A stretch of 64,000 nt of DNA from positions 1 to 64,000 of the forward strand of contig JADLCD010000124.1 in the NCBI GenBank assembly GCA_020847395.1, written 5' to 3'. This DNA is from Chitinophagaceae bacterium. Its GTDB lineage: Bacteria; Bacteroidota; Bacteroidia; Chitinophagales; Chitinophagaceae. Made by a program: the position numbers and the translations under genes. The notes below the pieces were generated by a model that saw only the letters and a program-made list of their open reading frames with translations, did not search any database and was not told where the DNA came from. Of this stretch, positions 9,118-15,944 are shown in pieces (within the stretch, counting starts at the first letter, position 1; each line of letters opens with the position of its first letter).

Positions 9118-9759
9118 ATGAAAAGAATACTCCTTTGTTCTGCTGTTTTGTTCTGTAGCTTATACGCAGGTGCACAGGTGTTCTATGGCGTTATGGGTGG
9201 TTTGCAACAAATAGATGCAAGAGTAAAAATTTTTGAAGGCCCGGTGGTTCCGGTAAAGCCGGGATATGGTTTTCATGTTGGCGCTTTTTTAAAAGTTCCC
9301 TTCGATAAAAACTTATACTTCGTACCCCAATTGTTATATAGCTTAAAGGGTTTTACGGTACAATACAATAATGCGCTACGCGATTCTGTAGTTAATAATA
9401 AATTGGGGATACATTATATTGAAATTCCTGCATTGCTGCAGTTTGATACAAAGAACAATGGTGAAGGATTATTCTTTCAGTTCGGTCCTTCCGCTTCAGT
9501 TGCTTTTGGAGGTACAGATAAAAAAACTTTTCTGAACGGTAAAGAAAGAAAAAACCAGGTAAAATTTGCTAATACCGCTTATGGCAGGTTTGAAATGAAC
9601 CTTGTTGGAAAAATTGGTTACCAGGTAAAAAATAAATGGTTTGTTACCGGCGGTTACGCATTGGGGTTAGGAAGTATTGTAAATGATGATTTAGCTCCTA
9701 AAATAGGCCCCAGAATGATTACTTTGAGTGCGGGAGTTTTCTTTCCGGGGAAGTTGTAA
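9118..9759 (+). CDS. PorT-family-like outer-membrane beta-barrel protein
   Basis: A 213-aa protein with a signal peptide (MKRILLCSAVLFCSLYAGAQ). The rest alternates short amphipathic strands with turns: GYGFHVGAFLKVPF, LYFVPQLLYSLKGF, GIHYIEIPALLQF. This pattern is typical of the small eight-stranded PorT/OmpW-like barrels common in Bacteroidota. IHYIEIPALLQF is a recurrent motif of these proteins. No enzymatic motif is visible and the role is unknown. Confidence 0.75.
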   Translation: MKRILLCSAVLFCSLYAGAQVFYGVMGGLQQIDARVKIFEGPVVPVKPGYGFHVGAFLKVPFDKNLYFVPQLLYSLKGFTVQYNNALRDSVVNNKLGIHYIEIPALLQFDTKNNGEGLFFQFGPSASVAFGGTDKKTFLNGKERKNQVKFANTAYGRFEMNLVGKIGYQVKNKWFVTGGYALGLGSIVNDDLAPKIGPRMITLSAGVFFPGKL

Positions 9760-9812
9760 ATGATTTTTTTCTGCATTCATACTTCCTTTCACGTCTCACC
9801 TTTCACATGCTC

Positions 9813-10142
9813 CTACTTACTTCTTAATCTCAATATCTCTTCTGACAGGTGTAATATTTTTTCCATAAGCACGATATCAGTAGTATAGGCAGTGTTATCC
9901 GCGGTATATTGCATATCCGGCTTCATATTAATTACGCGGGCAGTAACAAGCAGGTTATATTCTACCTCTAATACTTTAGCTATTTTCTCAATACGCCTCA
10001 CAGTAATTTCAGCCTGCCCGTTTTCTATCTGGCTCATTGTAGCTTTACTAACAGCAATCTCCTTAGCTAGGGTTTCCAATTTCAACCCTCTTTGAAGCCT
10101 GTATTGACGGATGTTTTTTCCGATAGTAGTTGTTATATCCAT
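9813..10142 (-). CDS. XRE-family HTH transcriptional regulator
   Basis: From the ATG at 10142 the protein is 109 aa and begins MDITTTIGKNIRQYR, the usual start of this family. A Cro/C1-type helix-turn-helix fills residues 8-65 (LETLAKEIAVSKATMSQIENGQ). The last 40 residues form a helix-rich tail that may dimerise. A 16-aa longer form is possible, but its extra codons overlap the likely promoter region. The gene is divergent from the double-glycine peptide cassette and has a palindrome just upstream (10192-10208), so it may control itself and perhaps the cassette; that link is inference. Confidence 0.85.
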   Translation of the reverse strand: MDITTTIGKNIRQYRLQRGLKLETLAKEIAVSKATMSQIENGQAEITVRRIEKIAKVLEVEYNLLVTARVINMKPDMQYTADNTAYTTDIVLMEKILHLSEEILRLRSK

Positions 10143-10191
10143 AGGTTGCTTTTTTAGGTTAGATAAACCGGTGTATTTAAAAGTAAACAAA

Positions 10192-10208
10192 GTTTGATAT
10201 ACTCAAAC
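10192..10208. promoter_or_regulatory. Candidate operator and promoter of the XRE gene
   Basis: GTTTGA-TATAC-TCAAAC is a perfect 6-bp inverted repeat. On the minus strand the left TTTG is followed after 18 bases by TACTTTTA, close to a -33/-7 promoter, so a bound regulator would block transcription of the XRE gene. Confidence 0.5.
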
Positions 10209-10256
10209 AAAAAATATGCATAAAACCCAGGAATATATTTTTTAAGATATAATTTC

Positions 10257-10395
10257 AGGCTATCAAGATTGGTAACCTTGATGGCTTACCCACCTGCAAT
10301 CACCAATTGCTAACCGGTAAAAAAGATTAGCTGACGAGCTATGAGGGAAAAAAGCCGTATGCCCGATGTGCGCAACATATCTAAGACGGGTATTA
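10257..10395 (+). other. Hairpin-rich leader upstream of the peptide genes
   Basis: The 210 bases before the first peptide gene are less AT-rich than their surroundings and contain several small hairpins: GCTATCAAG/CTTGATGGC (10260-10285), TAGCT-gacg-AGCTA, and ATGCCCG/CGGGTAT (G:U allowed) enclosing ATGT/ACAT. No known riboswitch core was recognised. It may be a structured 5' leader or simply a divergent regulatory region. Confidence 0.3.
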
Positions 10396-10418
10396 AATTA
10401 TTTTAAAAACTTAAAATC

Positions 10419-10607
10419 ATGACGCAAACAATGCAACTACAGCAAATAGGGCTTACTCCTATTAGTGAATTTGAAATGGAAGAGATAAAAGGAGGAGGTG
10501 GTGGCGGTAGCTTTTGGATATGGGTAGGAAAAGAAATAATCAATAATTGGGATGAATTTACAAAAGGCGTGAAAGACGGATGGAACTCTGTGCATTATAA
10601 TAAGTAA
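10419..10607 (+). CDS. Double-glycine leader peptide 1 (bacteriocin-like precursor)
   Basis: A 62-aa precursor. The leader ISEFEMEEIKGG fits the class II double-glycine consensus (L-x-x-x-E-M-x-x-I-x-G-G), which is cut after GG by C39 peptidases. The mature part starts with more glycines and then SFWIWVGKEIINNWDEF, an aromatic, mildly acidic amphipathic segment ending in HYNK. It shares an FW-x-x-(V/I)-G-K block with peptide 2, so the two are probably paralogs. A C39 exporter lies 2 kb downstream. Whether it kills, signals or does something else cannot be read from the sequence. Confidence 0.82.
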   Translation: MTQTMQLQQIGLTPISEFEMEEIKGGGGGGSFWIWVGKEIINNWDEFTKGVKDGWNSVHYNK

Positions 10608-10660
10608 CGAAATTCCATTGCCTATTTTCAAATTAATATTTTACAGTTAAAAAGAAATCC

Positions 10661-10846
10661 ATGAACACACAACAACTAAATATCAATTCTTTATCTGATT
10701 TAAATGAGACAGAAATGCTATTAATTAATGGAGGAGATGGTTTTTGGGAAATGATTGGCAAAGGATTAGGGGCAACTGCACATTTTCTTGTATATATGGT
10801 CAAAGATGCAGTAAACAATCCAATTAGGCCCAGTCAGTACAGATAA
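10661..10846 (+). CDS. Double-glycine leader peptide 2 (bacteriocin-like precursor)
   Basis: A 61-aa precursor located 53 bp after peptide 1. The leader LSDLNETEMLLINGG has the hydrophobic and Glu positions expected of a double-glycine leader. The mature part begins DGFWEMIGKGLGATAHF and continues with the hydrophobic run FLVYMVK, ending in RPSQYR, so it is more hydrophobic and basic than peptide 1. Two adjacent related peptides fit a two-component bacteriocin, but duplication of one signal peptide would look the same. A strong hairpin follows at 10857-10918. Confidence 0.82.
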   Translation: MNTQQLNINSLSDLNETEMLLINGGDGFWEMIGKGLGATAHFLVYMVKDAVNNPIRPSQYR

Positions 10847-10856
10847 ATAGTTAATC

Positions 10857-10918
10857 AGGAAAGCTGTTTGTATATGTAGGATAGATTTAGTGATAGAGTT
10901 AGTACAAACAGCTTTCCT
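10857..10918 (+). terminator. Perfect 16-bp hairpin between peptide 2 and the CPBP gene (attenuator candidate)
   Basis: AGGAAAGCTGTTTGTA (10857-10872) is exactly complementary to TACAAACAGCTTTCCT (10903-10918) with a 30-nt loop. No U-run follows; the next bases are AAA and then an ATG at 10922. It could partly stop transcription, protect the upstream peptide mRNA, or hide the downstream start site. Confidence 0.6.
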
Positions 10919-10921
10919 AAA

Positions 10922-11374
10922 ATGAAAACAATCTTCTTCATGAAAAGGATTTTCTTTTTTACAATTCTATGTTTAATAGCTTCTATTTTTAATGGATATT
11001 TATTTAATTGGCTTAATAATAATTTTTTTCACTATAGCATAAATAAATCAATTGATCATTTTGGTAAACCCGAAAAAAGTATTTTAGCGTTATTAATATC
11101 TCCAATAATTGAAACACTTTTATTTCAGTACATCCCTAATTTAATCCTATTAAAAATGAAAATTTCTAACAAATACTTATTAATAATTATACCTAGTATT
11201 TTTTTTGGACTAAGCCATACTTATCATTTTTTATATGCAATAATGGCTTTCTGTGGAGGAATGATACTAAATTATTACTATTTAGAAATGAAAAGGAAAA
11301 CGAGGTATTATTATTGGGCAACTGCACTAATACACTCTCTTTATAATTTATACGGATTATTATTTATAAAATAA
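10922..11374 (+). CDS. CPBP-family intramembrane protease-like protein (possible immunity or processing protein)
   Basis: A 150-aa, strongly hydrophobic and AT-rich gene with about four membrane helices. The three CPBP/CAAX-protease motifs can be recognised: motif 1 is ETLLFQ (canonical EExxxR), motif 2 is FGLSHTYH with the conserved His, and motif 3 is ALIHSLYN (HxxxN). Motif 1 keeps the first Glu but has Thr and Gln at the second Glu and Arg. Members near bacteriocin genes often give self-immunity; others mature peptides. The start is either 10922, directly against the hairpin, or the ATG at 10940, which leaves MKRIFFFTI as the first segment. Confidence 0.75.
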   Translation: MKTIFFMKRIFFFTILCLIASIFNGYLFNWLNNNFFHYSINKSIDHFGKPEKSILALLISPIIETLLFQYIPNLILLKMKISNKYLLIIIPSIFFGLSHTYHFLYAIMAFCGGMILNYYYLEMKRKTRYYYWATALIHSLYNLYGLLFIK

Positions 11375-11433
11375 TAATCTCTGTCAATTTTATTTTGTTC
11401 AAGTAATGTTTTTTAATACCTAATGCTACTCCT

Positions 11434-12591
11434 TTGTATAACACTGATATTCCATATGGACCCAAAATAAAAGCAGAAAACTATATAATTTATAGACTAT
11501 TATTGATGAGTATTTTGATTGGGTTTGCAATTTTACCTTTTATTAATACTAATATTTCCACAAGGGCTTTTGGTATTACACGCCCATTTACAGAACGTAC
11601 CGACATTAAACCAGTCATTACAGGTATTGTTGAAGATATTTATTTTAAAGAAGGAGATACAGCGCAGGTTAATGCTGTAATTGCAAGAATAAGGGATGAT
11701 AATACTTCTGCACAAGCCACCAGTAACGAATATGATATTAATCAACGTAGGCAATTTATACACGATCTGCAATTGCTTACTACAAAACAGGGCAGTACAG
11801 ATGTCAACACCCTTAGCAGCCCCCTATATAAACAGCAGTTAAATCATTATCGATATCGGCTTTCCGACCAGCAAGCTTCTCTAAAAAAAGTATTAAAAGA
11901 AGTAGAAATGAGCCGAACACTTATAAAAGAAAAAGTTATTGCTCCAAAAGAAATGTTTGATAAAGAAGTAGAAAGTGAAAAATTACAGGCAGCCTACCAA
12001 GCCTTGCAAAGAGAGCAATTAAGCATATGGCAACAGGAGCTGGCTAAGTATGAAGCAGACTTATCACAGCTTACCGCTGCCAGGTCAAAAATTGTTACAG
12101 ACAAAAAAAATTATGAAATAAGAGCGCCCGTTACAGGTATTATCCAGGGAATTAATAATTTATATCCCGGCAATGTTGTGCAAGCGGGTCAAATTATTTG
12201 CACTATTTCTCCGGAAAGCGATTTAATAGCCGAGTGCTATGCCAGCAGCCGCAATGTGGGATTAATAAAAACAATGCAGCCTGTTAGATTTCAGGTTGAT
12301 GCTTTTGATTACAATTATTTCGGCATTTTAACGGGTAAAATTATCAGTATTGATAACGATTATATATTAGTTAATAACCAGCCAGTATTTAAAGTGCGTT
12401 GTTCATTTGACAGTACACAACTCCATTTAAAAAACGGGTTTACAGGTCATCTTAAGAAAGGGCTGTCTCTCCAGGCCCGTTTTATTATAGCTGAACGAAC
12501 ATTGTGGCAATTATTGTTTGATAAAATTGATGACTGGCTAAATCCCTCCGCACCGCTAACACCCACCTATGAAAAAAACAATAAAAGTTAA
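11434..12591 (+). CDS. HlyD-family periplasmic adaptor (membrane fusion protein) of the peptide exporter
   Basis: A 385-aa adaptor that links an inner-membrane ABC exporter to the outer membrane. One membrane helix lies near residues 20-40 (LLMSILIGFAILPF). A biotinyl-lipoyl half-motif follows (PVITGIVEDIYFKEGDTA), then a coiled-coil hairpin over about residues 95-215, then the second lipoyl half (IRAPVTGIIQGINNLYPGN) and a beta-barrel end. No in-frame ATG exists before the membrane helix, so the start is probably the TTG at 11434. The end overlaps the ABC exporter gene by 23 bases, which suggests coupled translation. No TolC-like partner lies in the window. Confidence 0.88.
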   Translation: MYNTDIPYGPKIKAENYIIYRLLLMSILIGFAILPFINTNISTRAFGITRPFTERTDIKPVITGIVEDIYFKEGDTAQVNAVIARIRDDNTSAQATSNEYDINQRRQFIHDLQLLTTKQGSTDVNTLSSPLYKQQLNHYRYRLSDQQASLKKVLKEVEMSRTLIKEKVIAPKEMFDKEVESEKLQAAYQALQREQLSIWQQELAKYEADLSQLTAARSKIVTDKKNYEIRAPVTGIIQGINNLYPGNVVQAGQIICTISPESDLIAECYASSRNVGLIKTMQPVRFQVDAFDYNYFGILTGKIISIDNDYILVNNQPVFKVRCSFDSTQLHLKNGFTGHLKKGLSLQARFIIAERTLWQLLFDKIDDWLNPSAPLTPTYEKNNKS

Positions 12592-14731
12592 ACAAAGAGA
12601 CATAACAGATTGCGGCGCCGCATGCCTTGCTTCCATTGCAGCATGGTATAAATTAAAATTACCGGTAAGCCGCATCAGGCAATACGCCGGCACAGATAAA
12701 CGAGGCACTAACGTTTTAGGCTTGATTGAAGCCGCGGAAAAGCTGGGACTCCAGGCAAAGGGCGCCAAAGGCCCATTTGAAAGTCTTTTTAAAATACCCT
12801 TGCCAGCAATAGCTCACATAGTACTCAAAAACCAATTGCACCATTATGTGGTTGTTTACAAAATAACAAAAAAACATATTTTTTTAATGGATCCTGCAGA
12901 TGGCAGATTGCATAAGCAAACGCATGATGCTTTTAAAGAAATATGGAGTGGAGTAATAGTGTTGGTATTACCAGATGAAGACTTTACAACAGGTAACCAG
13001 AAAACATCAAACCTAAAAAGATTTTGGCAACTCATAAAACCACATAGCGCTATAATGATACAGGCGCTGGTAGGTGCTATTGTGTACACGATATTGGGAC
13101 TATCTTCCAGCATTTATATACAAAAGCTGATTGACTTTGTACTGATTGAAGGTAATGTTCGGCTTCTGAATTTGCTAAGTGTGGCAATGATTGTAATACT
13201 GATTTTTTCAATACTAATCGGGTATTATAAATCTTTGTTTGCTTTACAAACGGGGCAGCGTATTGACGCAAGATTAATACTGGGCTATTATAAACATTTA
13301 CTAAAATTACCCCAGCGGTTTTTTGATACTATGCGGGTAGGCGAAATTATAAGCCGCGTAAATGATGCAGTGAAAATAAGAATGTTTGTAAATGATATTT
13401 CCTTAAACCTAATAGTAAATGTACTGATTGTCACATTTTCAATAGCGGTTATGTTTTTCTATTACTGGAAGCTGGCCCTGATTATGCTTTTAATTATACC
13501 CATATACTCATTACTGTATTGGATAAGCAATATCGTTAATAAAAAATGGCAACGAACATTAATGGAAGACAGTGCTGAACTGGAAACACAATTAGTGGAA
13601 AGCTTAAATGCCGCCGGAACAATAAAGTGTTTCGGGCTTGAAAATTATGCTAATGAAAAAACAGAAAACCGGTTCTACAATCTATTGAACACAATTTACA
13701 AAACAAGCATTTACAGCTTATACACCGGCAATATATCTGAGCTATTTACCAGGTTATTTACAATAATATTATTATGGGCAGGAAGCTATTTTGTTATGCA
13801 AGGGGAGTTGTCTCCGGGAGAATTGTTGTCGTTTTATGCACTGATAGGCTATTTAACGGGCCCGGCCAGCGCTTTAATAGGTGCAAACAGGAGCATCCAG
13901 GATGCACTAATTGCGGCAGACAGACTATTTGAAATAATTGACCTGGAAACAGAGCCTGATAACCATAATAAAGTTATGCTTACACCTGAATTAATTGGTG
14001 ATATAAAGTTTATAGATGTTGCATTCAAGTATGGCAGCCGAACTAAGGTGTTTGATAAACTAAATCTCACTATACAAAAAGGAAAATGTACAGCAATAGT
14101 TGGGGAAAGCGGAAGCGGCAAATCAACTTTAATGTCGCTATTGCAAAACTTATATCCCGTAAAAGAAGGAAATATAAATATTGGTAGTTTTAATATTCAG
14201 TATTTAGATTTAAAAAGTCTTCGAAAGCTGATTAGTACAGTTCCCCAAAACATTGACCTTTTTGCAGGCACAATAATTGAAAATATAGCTATCGGAGACG
14301 CCGAACCGGATATACAAAAAATCCTTTTTCTATGCCAGCTTACCGGCGTTAATGAATTTATAGAAAAATTACCTGCAAACTATAATACATTACTTAGTGA
14401 GCAGGGCGTAAACTTATCCGGGGGGCAAAAACAAAGGCTTGCTATTGTAAGGGCTTTGTACAGAAACCCTGAAATCTTAATATTGGATGAAGCTACAAGC
14501 AGCCTGGATCCTGCGAATGAAGAAAAAATCCAGGCAGCCTTAAATTGGTTTCAGCAACAGGGAAAAACAATAATTATTATTGCACACAGATTAAGCACAA
14601 TTAAAAAATGTGACACTATTCTGGTTTTAAAAAACGGCAACTTAATTGAAGAAGGTTCACATACCGACCTTATTCATCAAGATGGGCATTACAAACAATT
14701 ATGGAAACATAATATAGATGCTATAGCATAG
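12569..14731 (+). CDS. Peptidase-containing ABC exporter (PCAT, C39 peptidase)
   Basis: A 720-aa protein that cuts double-glycine leaders and exports the mature peptide. The N-terminal C39 domain has Cys15 (TDCGAAC), His92 (HHYVVVY) and Asp108 (MDPADG), so the triad is intact. Six membrane helices occupy about residues 160-430. The nucleotide-binding domain has Walker A GESGSGKST near 511, signature LSGGQKQR and Walker B ILILDEATSSLD near 640, plus the H-loop IIAHRLST. All key residues are present, so it should be active. Together with the HlyD gene it makes a standard export unit whose obvious substrates are the two precursors upstream. Confidence 0.95.
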   Translation: MKKTIKVKQRDITDCGAACLASIAAWYKLKLPVSRIRQYAGTDKRGTNVLGLIEAAEKLGLQAKGAKGPFESLFKIPLPAIAHIVLKNQLHHYVVVYKITKKHIFLMDPADGRLHKQTHDAFKEIWSGVIVLVLPDEDFTTGNQKTSNLKRFWQLIKPHSAIMIQALVGAIVYTILGLSSSIYIQKLIDFVLIEGNVRLLNLLSVAMIVILIFSILIGYYKSLFALQTGQRIDARLILGYYKHLLKLPQRFFDTMRVGEIISRVNDAVKIRMFVNDISLNLIVNVLIVTFSIAVMFFYYWKLALIMLLIIPIYSLLYWISNIVNKKWQRTLMEDSAELETQLVESLNAAGTIKCFGLENYANEKTENRFYNLLNTIYKTSIYSLYTGNISELFTRLFTIILLWAGSYFVMQGELSPGELLSFYALIGYLTGPASALIGANRSIQDALIAADRLFEIIDLETEPDNHNKVMLTPELIGDIKFIDVAFKYGSRTKVFDKLNLTIQKGKCTAIVGESGSGKSTLMSLLQNLYPVKEGNINIGSFNIQYLDLKSLRKLISTVPQNIDLFAGTIIENIAIGDAEPDIQKILFLCQLTGVNEFIEKLPANYNTLLSEQGVNLSGGQKQRLAIVRALYRNPEILILDEATSSLDPANEEKIQAALNWFQQQGKTIIIIAHRLSTIKKCDTILVLKNGNLIEEGSHTDLIHQDGHYKQLWKHNIDAIA

Positions 14732-14742
14732 CAACACATCCC

Positions 14743-15774
14743 TCAATCCTTATAAATCTTCACCGTTATTTTTCCATCTTTCATAAACCCTCTGTACATA
14801 CCTTCTGTATTAAATGGCATGGCAATATTTCCTTTGCCGTCAACAGCTATTAAGCCGCCATCGCCACCAAGTGCCGGCAGGCGCTTCATCAGCATTTCAC
14901 TGGCGGCATTTTTTAAAGTCATTTTTCCAAACTCCATCATATCGCTGATGGTTTTTGCCATAACCAACCTGATGTAATATTCACCCCAACCTGTACAACT
15001 GATGGCGCAGGTATTATTACTGGCATAAGTGCCGGCGCCAATAATGGTCGAGTCTCCTACCCTGCCGAAGCGCTTGTTTGTCATGCCGCCGGTACTTGTT
15101 GCAGCGGCGAGGTTTCCGGATTGGTCTAACGCTACCGCACCCACTGTACCAAACTTGGAATCTTTATTAATGAAATGATACGACGAACTTTTTTTACCGG
15201 AATGATCAAGCTCTGTTTTCGTAGAATCTTCTTTTTTCACTTCCTGCAGCGCTTTCCATCTTTGCTCCGTAAAAAAATAAGAAGGATCAACTATTTCCAA
15301 ACCAGCCTGCGCGGCAAACTTATCAGCCCCTGCGCCGGTCATCATTACATGATTGCTTTTTTCCATTACGGCCCTTGCAGCCGCTATAGGGTTCTTTACG
15401 GTTGTAACCCCGGCAACGGCTCCTGCCGCCAGGGTTTTGCCATCCATTATGGAAGCGTCCAGTTCATTTTTACCCTCGTTGGTAAACACAGCGCCCTTGC
15501 CCGCATTAAACAAAGGGTTGTCTTCCAGTAGCTTTACAGCAGCTTCTACCGCATCAAGAGATGTTCCGCCTTTTTCAAGTATGCTGTATCCCTTTTTTAA
15601 AGCTTCGGTTAAGCCATCCGTATATGCCTTTTCCAGTTCGGGGGTCATCTGGCTTTTCAGGATGGTGCCGGCACCGCCGTGTACCACTAACACTATATCC
15701 GGCTTGGCGGTTTTTATCTGTGTATAACCGCTTAAACTCCCTAAAAACAAACAGGCCCAAACAATATACTTCAT
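14743..15774 (-). CDS. Isoaspartyl peptidase / L-asparaginase (Ntn hydrolase), secreted
   Basis: A 343-aa plant-type asparaginase precursor. A signal peptide (MKYIVWACLFLGSLSGYTQ) indicates the periplasm. The N-terminal part includes VVHGGAGTI and the alpha-subunit segment GKGAVFTNEGKNELDASIMDG. The self-cleavage site is FGTVGAVALD, where Thr becomes the nucleophile of the beta subunit. AAATSTGG and RVGDSTIIGAGTYA form the substrate pocket. The enzyme removes isoaspartyl residues from damaged peptides and may hydrolyse asparagine. It converges on the PCAT gene with an 11-bp gap and is divergent from the TamB-like gene. Confidence 0.93.
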   Translation of the reverse strand: MKYIVWACLFLGSLSGYTQIKTAKPDIVLVVHGGAGTILKSQMTPELEKAYTDGLTEALKKGYSILEKGGTSLDAVEAAVKLLEDNPLFNAGKGAVFTNEGKNELDASIMDGKTLAAGAVAGVTTVKNPIAAARAVMEKSNHVMMTGAGADKFAAQAGLEIVDPSYFFTEQRWKALQEVKKEDSTKTELDHSGKKSSSYHFINKDSKFGTVGAVALDQSGNLAAATSTGGMTNKRFGRVGDSTIIGAGTYASNNTCAISCTGWGEYYIRLVMAKTISDMMEFGKMTLKNAASEMLMKRLPALGGDGGLIAVDGKGNIAMPFNTEGMYRGFMKDGKITVKIYKD

Positions 15775-15944
15775 AACAATAATTTGAGGTAAGTTAACGA
15801 TAATGTAAAATGCAGCAATAATGCTGTTTTAAAAATGTAAAAATTGCTGTTTACCAATGGTATTGAATTTGTCCATCGGTTTGATTTACTTATTTTTACA
15901 CCTAATTCTCCAGCCTGAAAACTGTATTCAAAATATTAAAGATA

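Noticed and set aside
10325-10352. CTGACGA...GAAA resembling a hammerhead ribozyme core
   Set aside because: The sequence between them does not form the required stem II.
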